A stretch of DNA of 5,757 nt from Eubacterium sp. UBA3720. Lineage in GTDB: Bacteria; Bacillota; Clostridia; Lachnospirales; Lachnospiraceae. Shown here in pieces: positions 1 to 5,147 of this stretch. The DNA lies in NCBI GenBank assembly GCA_002371335.1, contig DFHP01000117.1, positions 1-5,757 of the forward strand. The letters run 5' to 3'. Made by a program: the position numbers and the translations under genes. The first letter of the stretch is position 1. Each line of letters starts with the position of its first letter. The notes under the pieces were generated by a model. It was not told where the DNA came from. It was given only the letters and a program-made list of their open reading frames with translations, and did no database searches.

Positions 1-1
1 C

Positions 2-697
2 TGTTTTGAGAAAGGCCGGATCACCTCCATCCTGGGCAGAAATGGTTGCGGAAAGACGACGCTGCTTCGGACGATGACTGGATTTCTCCCTTACCGGGGC
101 AGTATAGAAATCGACGGAAAAGAGTGCAGAGATTATACAGGGCTTGAAAGAGCACAAAAAGTCGCGTATCTTCCACAGATTATGAAAGCGGTAAAAATGG
201 ATGTGGAATCATTGGTGGAACATGGCAGGTTCCCATGGCACGGCAGTTTTCGCAGAATGTCCGTGTCGGATAAAAATGTGATTGAGAATGCGCTGGAAAT
301 GACACATATGACTTCACTGAAGGCACGGGATCTGACTGAACTGTCAGGAGGAGAATTACGGCGGGCTTACCTGGCAATGGTAATTGCCCAGAATACCGAA
401 ATGATTTTGCTCGATGAGCCCACGACGTATATGGATATAGAAAGCCAGAAATTGTTTTTTGAGATTGTCCGCACGCTTGCGGACAGGGGGCGCGGTATTG
501 TAATGACCTGTCACGATATTGCACAAAGCTTTACGCTAAGTGACATCATCGTACTCATGGACCAGGGGGTTGTCAGGAAGACAGGTACTCCCGACAGTCT
601 GGAGAAATACAGAGACGATCTTGTGCAATTGCTTGGAGCTGCAGTGAAGCGGATAGACGATGAAAAGCTGATGTATCCCTATGTATTGATAAGATGA
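2..697 (+). CDS. ABC transporter ATP-binding protein, FecE/FepC-like (5' truncated by window edge)
   Basis: This is the cytoplasmic ATPase of a metal-chelate importer (iron-siderophore, haem, cobalamin or cobalt-chelate class), which powers a FecCD-type permease. The frame is open from base 2, so the true start lies left of the window; 231 residues are visible and roughly 25 N-terminal residues are missing. Numbered from base 2: Walker A GRNGCGKTT at 12-20, Q-loop VAYLPQ ending at 59, signature LSGGE at 114-118, Walker B ILLDEP at 135-140 with the D-loop YMD at 143-145, and the H-loop histidine at 171. The C-terminal tail ends soon after the last ATPase element, as usual for FecE-type proteins. 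The in-frame ATG at 74 lies after Walker A and cannot be the start. The substrate cannot be read from the ATPase; the adjoining precorrin-2 dehydrogenase gene makes iron, cobalt or a tetrapyrrole plausible. Confidence 0.93.
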   Translation, partial: CFEKGRITSILGRNGCGKTTLLRTMTGFLPYRGSIEIDGKECRDYTGLERAQKVAYLPQIMKAVKMDVESLVEHGRFPWHGSFRRMSVSDKNVIENALEMTHMTSLKARDLTELSGGELRRAYLAMVIAQNTEMILLDEPTTYMDIESQKLFFEIVRTLADRGRGIVMTCHDIAQSFTLSDIIVLMDQGVVRKTGTPDSLEKYRDDLVQLLGAAVKRIDDEKLMYPYVLIR

Positions 698-705
698 GGT
701 GCGGC

Positions 706-1293
706 ATGTCGTATTTTCCTATGATGGTAAACCTGGAAGGCGCCAGGGTCCTTGTGATCGGTGGCGGTGAGGAAGGAAGAAAAAAGGTTGAGATCCTCTC
801 TTTATTCGGAGCAAAGATTACGCTGATTGCAACAGATGCGCAAGAGGAAGCTGTGAGACTCGCGGACCGGTATCTGAAAAGAGAATTTGAAGATCAGGAT
901 CTGCAGGCGGAAGAATATGCCCTCGTAGTAGCAGCGACAGACGATAGATTGTTGAATGAGCAAATTCATTTGCTGGCATGTAAGAGGAAAATTCCGGTTA
1001 ATGTCGTGGATGATGTGGAATTCTGTACATTCATTTTCCCTGCGATTATAAAAGAGAAAGATGTTGTATGTTCAGTCTCCAGTGGAGGAAAGAGCCCATA
1101 TGTTGCACAGTACGTGAAATCTCTGATCAGGAGAAGCCTTCCCTGCGGGATCGGAGAGATAAATGATAAAATGGGCGACTTCAGGAGCTATGCGAAACAG
1201 GAGATAAAAGAGGCAGCAGCAAGGCGAGCCTTTCTGAGAAAAAAATTTGATGAACTGATAAATGGAGAAAACCCGGAAAACACAATATTTTAG
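706..1293 (+). CDS. Precorrin-2 dehydrogenase / sirohydrochlorin ferrochelatase (Met8/SirC/CysG N-terminal type)
   Basis: This enzyme oxidises precorrin-2 to sirohydrochlorin with NAD+, and in Met8-type proteins also inserts iron, giving siroheme or feeding corrinoid synthesis in the cytoplasm. With the start at 706 the protein has 195 residues, normal for the stand-alone form. It has a glycine-rich nucleotide-binding turn VLVIGGGEEG (15-24), VAATDD (75-80), the hallmark NVVDDVEFCTFIFPAI (99-114) with the catalytic-type aspartate, and SSGGKSP (125-131). The usual GGGxVAxRK turn reads GGGEEGRKK here. I prefer ATG 706 because GATGAGG at 693-699 sits 6 bases upstream; an ATG at 694 overlapping the previous stop (ATGA) would add MRCG but has a poor ribosome site. 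No SUMT (CysG C-terminal) domain is fused. The tight spacing after the ABC gene suggests co-transcription. Whether it also chelates metal is not decidable here. Confidence 0.92.
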   Translation: MSYFPMMVNLEGARVLVIGGGEEGRKKVEILSLFGAKITLIATDAQEEAVRLADRYLKREFEDQDLQAEEYALVVAATDDRLLNEQIHLLACKRKIPVNVVDDVEFCTFIFPAIIKEKDVVCSVSSGGKSPYVAQYVKSLIRRSLPCGIGEINDKMGDFRSYAKQEIKEAAARRAFLRKKFDELINGENPENTIF

Positions 1294-1314
1294 AACGAAA
1301 AGGGTATAAATAGA

Positions 1315-2082
1315 ATGCTAAATCAGTTTTCAAGAACACAGCTTCTATATGGTGAGGCATCTATGCAAAAGCTTGCTGCCTGTCGTGTTGCCGTCTTTGG
1401 AATCGGTGGTGTGGGCGGCTACGTGGTGGAGGCCCTTGCCCGTTCCGGCATCGGCGCTCTGGATCTGATCGATGACGACAGAGTCTGCCTTACTAACCTT
1501 AACCGGCAGATCCTGGCAACCAGAAAGACAGTTGGGAAGTTCAAGGTGGACGTTGCTGAGAAACGAATTCATGAGATTAATCCTGATTGTAATGTCAGAA
1601 CCTACAAGACATTCTACCTTCCTGAAACACAGGATCTGTTCGATTTTTATGAATATGACTATGTAGTGGATGCGATCGACACGGTTACCGGCAAGCTTGC
1701 CATCATCGAAAATGCAAAGGAAGCTGATATTCCCGTCATCTCGTCCATGGGAGCAGGAAATAAGGTAAATCCGTCAGCATTTGAAGTCGCTGATATATAT
1801 GAGACATCCATCTGCCCTCTTGCGAGAGTAATGCGCCGGGAATGCAGGAAGCGCGGTATCGACTCTCTAAAGGTAGTCTACTCAAAGGAAAAACCAATCC
1901 GGCCATTAGAGGATATGTCTATCAGCTGCAGGCAGCACTGTATATGTCCTCCCGGAACTGCGAGAAAATGCACAGACCGAAGAGATATCCCGGGATCGAC
2001 GGCGTTTGTCCCGTCAGTGGCAGGGCTTATCATTGCAGGAGAAATCGTGAATGATCTTGCAGCAGAAAATGGACTGATTTAA
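1315..2082 (+). CDS. tcdA: tRNA threonylcarbamoyladenosine dehydratase (TcdA/CsdL family, E1-like)
   Basis: TcdA uses ATP to cyclise the t6A37 of ANN-decoding tRNAs into ct6A. The 255 residues follow the E1/ThiF/MoeB fold: the N-terminal FSRTQLLYGEASMQKL, nucleotide loop VFGIGGVGGYVVEAL (27-41), acidic DDD (53-55) followed by TNLNRQ (60-65), DAIDT (119-123), SSMGAGNK (143-150) and the C-terminal FVPSVAGLIIAGEI. AAAAGGG at 1298-1304 is the likely ribosome site, 10 bases before ATG 1315. Between the PIRPLED segment and the C-terminal helix lies a cysteine-rich stretch (C205, C209, C211, C219) that, from memory, is absent from the E. coli-type enzyme; it could bind a metal. The gene is 21 bp after the siroheme gene and 35 bp before larE, with no terminator seen between. 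Confusion with MoeB or ThiF is possible, but the whole-length pattern fits TcdA better. Confidence 0.92.
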   Translation: MLNQFSRTQLLYGEASMQKLAACRVAVFGIGGVGGYVVEALARSGIGALDLIDDDRVCLTNLNRQILATRKTVGKFKVDVAEKRIHEINPDCNVRTYKTFYLPETQDLFDFYEYDYVVDAIDTVTGKLAIIENAKEADIPVISSMGAGNKVNPSAFEVADIYETSICPLARVMRRECRKRGIDSLKVVYSKEKPIRPLEDMSISCRQHCICPPGTARKCTDRRDIPGSTAFVPSVAGLIIAGEIVNDLAAENGLI

Positions 2083-2117
2083 GAAAATAAACAAACATAC
2101 GCATCAGGAGCAATACA

Positions 2118-2951
2118 ATGCCACAAAACAAAGAAATATTATTAGAAGAACTTCAACTGAAGCTCGACCACCTGAAACAATACATAGCCAATTTAGGTTC
2201 GCTGGCAGTGGGGTTTTCCGGCGGTGTGGACTCTTCACTTCTTACTGCCGTAGCTCATGAGGTGTTGGGTGACCGGCTTATCGCAGTGACTGGAGCGGAT
2301 GCTTCCGTTCCGGAGCGGGAAGTGAATGAAGCTGCAGCTTTCTGTAAGGAAAGAGGCATCCGTCACATCATCTGCAGGGTAGATCCGTTAAAGGAAGAAG
2401 GTTACAGGCATAATAGCCGCGACCGATGTTACTTTTGTAAGCGCGGGATATTCACTGAGGTCAGGATAATTGCAGAAAAGAACGGTATCAAGCATATGGC
2501 GGAAGGCTCCAACATGGATGATATCGGAGACTATCGGCCTGGACTTCGCGCTGCGGCTGAACTCTCCGTAAAGAGCCCGCTTCGGGAGGCGGGGCTTACA
2601 AAGTCGGAGATTCGGCTGATCTCCAGGGCTATGGGGCTTCCTACATGGAGTAAGCCGGCATATGCCTGCCTTGCGTCGAGATTTGTTTATGGCGAAGAGA
2701 TCACAGAGGAAAAACTGCACATGATCGACCAGGCAGAGCAGTTCCTCATTGAGCAGGGTTTTTTTGAAGAACGTGTGCGGCTTCATGGACAATTGGCGCG
2801 GATAGAGGTGCCTGCGGGAGATATCGAGAGACTTGCCTCCGGCAAAGTCAGAGAAGCTGTTTATAAGAAACTTAAGGAGATAGGATTTATGTTTGTGACG
2901 ATAGACATGCAGGGCTACCGCCTGGGAAGTATGAATGCAACGATCAAATAA
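2118..2951 (+). CDS. larE: LarE-family ATP-dependent sulfur transferase (PP-loop)
   Basis: LarE adenylates the carboxylates of pyridinium-3,5-biscarboxylic acid mononucleotide and transfers sulfur to them while building the nickel-pincer cofactor of lactate racemase and related enzymes. The 277 residues show the PP-loop GFSGGVDSSLL (32-42), RDRCYFCKRG (101-110), AEGSNMDD (128-135), GDYRPGLRA (137-145) and WSKPAYACLASRF (177-189). The cysteine in ACLASR (C184) corresponds to the sulfur-donating position of the sacrificial Lactobacillus enzyme. C104 and C107 form a CxxC, giving the three-cysteine pattern reported for LarE proteins that carry a [4Fe-4S] cluster instead. CAGGAG at 2105-2110 lies 7 bases before the ATG. 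No larA, larB or larC is in the window, so the product may serve a remote pathway or a different thiolation; the family call is firm, the exact substrate is not. Confidence 0.9.
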   Translation: MPQNKEILLEELQLKLDHLKQYIANLGSLAVGFSGGVDSSLLTAVAHEVLGDRLIAVTGADASVPEREVNEAAAFCKERGIRHIICRVDPLKEEGYRHNSRDRCYFCKRGIFTEVRIIAEKNGIKHMAEGSNMDDIGDYRPGLRAAAELSVKSPLREAGLTKSEIRLISRAMGLPTWSKPAYACLASRFVYGEEITEEKLHMIDQAEQFLIEQGFFEERVRLHGQLARIEVPAGDIERLASGKVREAVYKKLKEIGFMFVTIDMQGYRLGSMNATIK

Positions 2952-2982
2952 ATCAGAAAATACTCCAGGAGACAAAACAAAA

Positions 2983-3009
2983 ATGGCAAAGAAAGAGAAC
3001 AAGTTTCAA
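2983..3009 (+). pseudogene. Possible remnant of a gene start (MAKKENKFQ...) after larE
   Basis: AGGAG at 2967-2971 is followed 11 bases later by ATG and a lysine-rich start reading MAKKENKFQ. The frame stays open to 3120 (46 codons with the stop), but after about residue 9 it reads backwards through the permease remnant on the other strand, so it no longer looks like a natural protein. I read this as the first codons of a gene whose body has been lost. I cannot name the gene. It could also be chance; the spacer is longer than ideal. Confidence 0.3.
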
Positions 3010-3115
3010 CCGGAGATGATCCTCCAAGCTCCATTTGCTTTACGAATAATCCTATTGTTCCCCAAAGGATACCTGCTGAAAAAACCAGCAGATATCCGCT
3101 GTTTTTCCTTGACAT
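3008..3115 (-). pseudogene. EamA/DMT-family permease, N-terminal fragment
   Basis: Read on the minus strand from ATG 3115, just 1 base after the csaA stop codon, the frame gives MSRKNSGYLLVFSAGILWG and then TIGLFVKQMELGGSSP. This closely matches the first transmembrane helix and following loop of EamA (drug/metabolite transporter) permeases, which normally have about 280-300 residues and ten helices. After about residue 35 the resemblance stops, and the frame simply runs antisense through the 3' end of larE to a stop at 2915. Only one membrane segment is left, so this is a deleted gene rather than a small transporter. It was probably the second gene of a csaA-permease pair divergent from lysR, a common place for LysR-controlled DMT transporters. 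Confidence 0.6.
3067..3110 (+). terminator. Possible terminator downstream of larE
   Basis: GGATACCTGCTG (3067-3078) pairs with CAGCAGATATCC (3086-3097) over 11 of 12 positions around a 7-base A-rich loop, and GTTTTTCCTT follows at 3101-3110. On the plus strand this could end larE transcription. It lies inside the permease remnant, so the dyad may originally be just codons, and its function is uncertain. Confidence 0.4.
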
Positions 3116-3116
3116 A

Positions 3117-3446
3117 TTAAAAAATGCGGTCCCCGTTTCGGACACTCTCCATTGTGGTAAGAAGCACAACTCCCTGTTCTGACTCCGTTCCCATGATCCG
3201 GACCTCGCTTTTTACACTGCCAATATGCATTGGGGCGAGGTTTACGCAGCACACGACCTGTTTGCCTATGATATCTTCCGGTTTATACAAATCTGTGATC
3301 TGGGCAGAAGAGGTTTTCGTCCCTATATTCTCGCCAAAATCTATAGTTACTTTGTATGCAGGCTTTCGTGCCTTTTTGTTGATACTTGCCTGTACAATGG
3401 TTCCGACACGCAATTCTACTTTATCGAAGTCTTCAATCTGAACCAT
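3117..3446 (-). CDS. csaA: CsaA-like tRNA-binding-domain protein
   Basis: This is a stand-alone EMAP/tRNA-binding OB-fold protein of 109 residues, the usual length of CsaA (about 110). Bacillus CsaA is described as a secretion-related chaperone, and the fold is shared with the C-terminal dimerisation domain of methionyl-tRNA synthetase. Family features are the start VQIEDFDKVELRVGTIVQA, then YKVTIDFGENIGTKTSSAQIT, YKPEDIIGKQVVCCVNLAP (about residues 56-74) and KSEVRIMG, close to the Bacillus pattern. The frame is open upstream to 3512, but ATG 3446 is the start: AAGGAGG lies 8 bases ahead on the minus strand and the family begins here. A TTTACT-17-TATAAT promoter precedes it. The stop abuts the start of the permease remnant. 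The precise cellular role is inferred only from the family. Confidence 0.92.
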   Translation of the reverse strand: MVQIEDFDKVELRVGTIVQASINKKARKPAYKVTIDFGENIGTKTSSAQITDLYKPEDIIGKQVVCCVNLAPMHIGSVKSEVRIMGTESEQGVVLLTTMESVRNGDRIF

Positions 3447-3468
3447 TTTTACAACCTCCTTTGATGAC

Positions 3469-3497
3469 TTGATTATACGCAAAAAAGAGTATATAGT
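3469..3497 (+). promoter_or_regulatory. lysR promoter, face-to-face with the csaA promoter
   Basis: TTGATT (-35, 3469-3474) and TATAGT (-10, 3492-3497) are separated by 17 bases, pointing to lysR. The start would be near 3504, 47 bases before the ATG. It occupies almost the same base pairs as the csaA promoter in the opposite direction, so polymerase cannot easily sit on both. Confidence 0.6.
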
Positions 3498-3500
3498 AAA
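3472..3500 (-). promoter_or_regulatory. csaA promoter
   Basis: On the minus strand, TTTACT (-35, 3495-3500) and a perfect TATAAT (-10, 3472-3477) are separated by 17 bases, giving a transcription start near 3465 and a short leader to ATG 3446. The -35 overlaps the lysR -10 on the other strand. Confidence 0.7.
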
Positions 3501-3537
3501 ACTACAATTCATTAACTTATTCTTTAGGTAAACTAAA
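3494..3537. promoter_or_regulatory. Candidate LysR operator: two related dyad sites
   Basis: TAGT-AAA-ACTA (3494-3504) and TTTAG-GTAAA-CTAAA (3523-3537) are both perfect inverted repeats and share an AGTAAA/ACTA-like core. Equivalent points are about 31 bp apart, close to three DNA turns. The second contains a T-N11-A LysR-type box (3524-3536). The first overlaps the csaA -35 and the lysR -10. They fit the recognition and activation sites of an autoregulating LysR protein; binding is inferred. Confidence 0.5.
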
Positions 3538-3550
3538 TACGGAGGACATC

Positions 3551-4441
3551 ATGGATACAGCAAGGTGCAGAGCTTTTGTGGCTGCAGCTGAAAGCGGATC
3601 ATTTACCAAAGCAGCGGAGATTTTGAATTATACAACTTCCGGAATCAGCCAGCTTGTAACAACATTGGAAAGTGATTTTGACCTCATCCTGTTGGAACGT
3701 ACAAGGAAAGGGGTAAAAGTGACAGATGCCGGAGAGAAGCTGCTTCCGGTGATTCGAGCTTTTTTATTGCAGGAACAGCGTATGTTTCAGGTGTCTGAGG
3801 AGATAAAGGGACTGGATGTCGGAGAGATCACGATTGCATCTTATTCCAGCATTTCGACACATTGGCTGCCGGCAATTATCAAGAAGTTTCGGGCCGATTA
3901 TCCGAATATACACATTCACCTCATGGAGGGGATCAGACAGGAGGTGAAAGGGTGGCTGGATGAAGCCAGGGCAGATATTGGCTTTCTGAGTGGCGGCAGT
4001 GATCTGGCTTCATACCATTGGATACCGATTGCAGAGGATCGTATGCTTGCGGTTTTGCCGCCGGATCATCCGTTGGCGGGACATCAAAGCTATCCTGTAC
4101 GCCAGTGTATTCATGAAGACTTCATTATGCCGGCGCTTGGCAGGGATGATGATGTTGCGGCTTTATTTGAAAGATTTCAGATCGAACCCCACATACTGTT
4201 TTCAACTTTAGAGAATTATGCTGCAATATCAATGATTGAAAACGGTCTGGGCATGAGTATCATGAATGAGCTCATCACAAAAAACTTTCAGGCTGAGGTG
4301 GTCATGCTTCCTTTAGATCCGCCTCAGAGCATTACGCTCGGAATGGCTGTTCCCATTTTCGATAATGCATCACCAGCTGTAAAGAGGTTTACAGAATATG
4401 TTGAACGGTTCGGGAATCCGGATCAACAAGCTGTCATATAA
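3551..4441 (+). CDS. LysR-family transcriptional regulator
   Basis: This 296-residue protein has the standard length for LysR regulators. Residues 1-60 are the winged helix-turn-helix (FVAAAESGSFTKAAEIL, then SGISQLVTTLESDF, LLERTRKGVKVTDAGEKLL), followed by a linker helix rich in Q and E (about 70-88). The effector-binding domain starts near 92 (EITIASYSSISTHWLPAIIKKF) and includes ADIGFLSG, RMLAVLPPDHPL and the late motif NGLGMSIMNEL. GGAGG at 3541-3545 sits 5 bases before the ATG. The inducer cannot be told from the sequence. It is divergent from csaA and the permease remnant, and LysR proteins often control the divergent unit plus themselves. If the permease was its main target, the regulator may now be orphaned. 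A terminator-like hairpin follows. Confidence 0.95.
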   Translation: MDTARCRAFVAAAESGSFTKAAEILNYTTSGISQLVTTLESDFDLILLERTRKGVKVTDAGEKLLPVIRAFLLQEQRMFQVSEEIKGLDVGEITIASYSSISTHWLPAIIKKFRADYPNIHIHLMEGIRQEVKGWLDEARADIGFLSGGSDLASYHWIPIAEDRMLAVLPPDHPLAGHQSYPVRQCIHEDFIMPALGRDDDVAALFERFQIEPHILFSTLENYAAISMIENGLGMSIMNELITKNFQAEVVMLPLDPPQSITLGMAVPIFDNASPAVKRFTEYVERFGNPDQQAVI

Positions 4442-4479
4442 ACGGAAAGAAATCGAGAGAGAAGAATATTCCTGCACGC

Positions 4480-4507
4480 AGGGATGATCATCTCCCTCTT
4501 TTTTTGT
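4480..4507 (+). terminator. Rho-independent terminator after lysR
   Basis: AGGGA (4480-4484) pairs with TCCCT (4493-4497) around an 8-base loop and is followed by CTTTTTTTG. An alternative small stem CCTG-CACG-CAGG (4471-4482) lies just upstream. The stem is short, but the T-tract and the position 38 bases after the stop are convincing. Confidence 0.65.
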
Positions 4508-4544
4508 TTCAGGTAGACAAGCGAAATATGCTGAAAATAATCCC

Positions 4545-4670
4545 TGTCACAGGATTGTCACAGCTACGGTAACAGCCCTGTCACAGCTGCCGATTTATGA
4601 CTGAATAATATTTTTTAAAAGCTTCGCTGTTACAGGATTGTCACAGGTCCTGAAGTAAGGCCAGTCACAG
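4545..4670. repeat. Iteron-like array of seven TGTCACAG sites flanking an AT-rich stretch
   Basis: TGTCACAG or a near variant begins at 4545, 4556, 4568 (GGTAACAG), 4579, 4628 (TGTTACAG), 4639 and 4663 (AGTCACAG). Start-to-start distances are 11, 12, 11, 49, 11 and 24 bases, so most neighbours fall on the same face of the helix. Several are full palindromes of the form CTGTNACAG; the first is CCTGTCACAGG. ACAGGATTGTCACAG occurs twice, 83 bp apart. Between sites 4 and 5 lies an AT-rich run (about 4593-4620). No gene is evident from 4442 to 4750. The array could be an operator for the xis unit, recombinase or Xis binding sites, or a replication-origin type iteron set; the sequence alone does not decide. 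Confidence 0.7.
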
Positions 4671-4750
4671 CCGCCAGATAGAGTTTGCAATGCAAAAGCA
4701 ACAGACAGCATTGTAGACGAAATGGACGGGTGACTGCATTGGAACAGATC

Positions 4751-4999
4751 ATGACTTCAGCGGATGAAGAGAGGATTTGTGATCTGCCTGCTCCGATCCT
4801 GACGCGCTATGTCAATCTCTGTGATAAGTACACACTGACGATTGAAGAGGCGGCTGCATACTTCGGGATCGGGCAGAAAAAGATCAGAAGTCTCGTCCAG
4901 ACACACGAAAATGATGACTTCATTCTGCATGTCGGAGTGAAGGTATTGATTAAACGAAAAAAGTTTGAGAATTTTATTGACAGGAGTTCAGAAGTTTGA
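4751..4999 (+). CDS. xis: Excisionase, Tn916 Xis-like
   Basis: This small winged-helix DNA-binding protein is of the kind encoded just before the tyrosine integrase in Tn916-like elements, where it bends the element ends and promotes excision. From ATG 4751 it has 82 residues. The core YTLTIEEAAAYFGIGQKKIR (27-46) is the excisionase helix-turn-helix, and FILHVGVKVLIKRKKFENFI (57-76) is the wing and last helix; both match the family pattern closely. The start is uncertain: GTG 4730 and TTG 4739 are in frame upstream, and none has a strong ribosome site. The first ~20 residues (MTSADEERICDLPAPILTRY) extend beyond the usual ~70-residue form. A promoter overlaps the stop codon, and an integrase start with a hairpin-covered ribosome site lies 70 bp downstream. 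Its integrase partner is destroyed, so it probably has no current job in cis. Confidence 0.82.
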   Translation: MTSADEERICDLPAPILTRYVNLCDKYTLTIEEAAAYFGIGQKKIRSLVQTHENDDFILHVGVKVLIKRKKFENFIDRSSEV

Positions 5000-5025
5000 T
5001 ATGCGAGAGTGATATATGGTATACT
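4996..5025 (+). promoter_or_regulatory. Promoter for the integrase remnant
   Basis: TTGATA (4996-5001) and TATACT (5020-5025) are separated by 18 bases. The -35 includes the xis stop codon. The predicted start near 5032 gives a leader of about 38 bases before ATG 5070, containing the hairpin at 5046-5063. The placement suits separate expression of the integrase. Confidence 0.6.
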
Positions 5026-5045
5026 CTCCATGTCGTAACGAAAGG

Positions 5046-5063
5046 CTCTCCTGCGAAGGAGGG
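5046..5063 (+). promoter_or_regulatory. Hairpin covering the integrase ribosome binding site
   Basis: CTCTCCT (5046-5052) pairs with AGGAGGG (5057-5063), 7 pairs including one T-G, closed by a GCGA loop of the stable GNRA type. The 3' arm is the Shine-Dalgarno sequence itself, 6 bases before ATG 5070, so translation would be held down in the folded RNA. Confidence 0.65.
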
Positions 5064-5069
5064 AAGGCG

Positions 5070-5147
5070 ATGAGTGCAAAACGGCGGGATAAGCTGGCAA
5101 AAACAAGCATGATAAAAATTTTATTCATTTGCCACGGTAGCATCTGA
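5070..5147 (+). pseudogene. Integrase start fused to a low-molecular-weight tyrosine phosphatase start (decayed)
   Basis: The 25-codon frame has a strong ribosome site (AAGGAGGG, 5056-5063). Its first residues, MSAKRRDK, match the usual beginning of Tn916-type tyrosine integrases found directly after xis. From the internal ATG at 5109 it reads MIKILFICHGSI and then TGA. That is the start of a low-molecular-weight protein tyrosine phosphatase right up to the catalytic P-loop (normally CxxxxxCRS, here C-H-G-S-I then stop). Neither protein can work: about 380 integrase residues and about 140 phosphatase residues are missing. I read it as two gene starts joined by deletion. Chance resemblance is possible for the 7-8 integrase residues alone, but their position after xis supports them. 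The phosphatase match of 12 residues is hard to explain otherwise. Confidence 0.6.

Noticed and set aside
74..76. ATG 74 as the start of the ABC ATPase
   Set aside because: It would remove Walker A, which is in the same open frame just upstream; the gene simply begins outside the window.
180..524. Open frame of 114 codons on the minus strand inside the ABC ATPase gene
   Set aside because: Proline- and cysteine-rich low-sense translation antisense to the Walker B and signature region; no start signal.
2388..3002. Long open frame (204 codons) on the minus strand across larE
   Set aside because: It lies antisense to a well-supported gene, has no ribosome site or family resemblance, and reads as a shadow of larE codon use.
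3117..3512. Longer csaA product starting upstream at 3512
   Set aside because: The extra 22 residues cover the promoter region and have no ribosome site; the AAGGAGG site and family start support 3446.
4545..4670. CRISPR array
   Set aside because: The repeats are only 8-9 bases with 3-4 base gaps or irregular distances; there are no spacer-sized unique segments and no cas genes.
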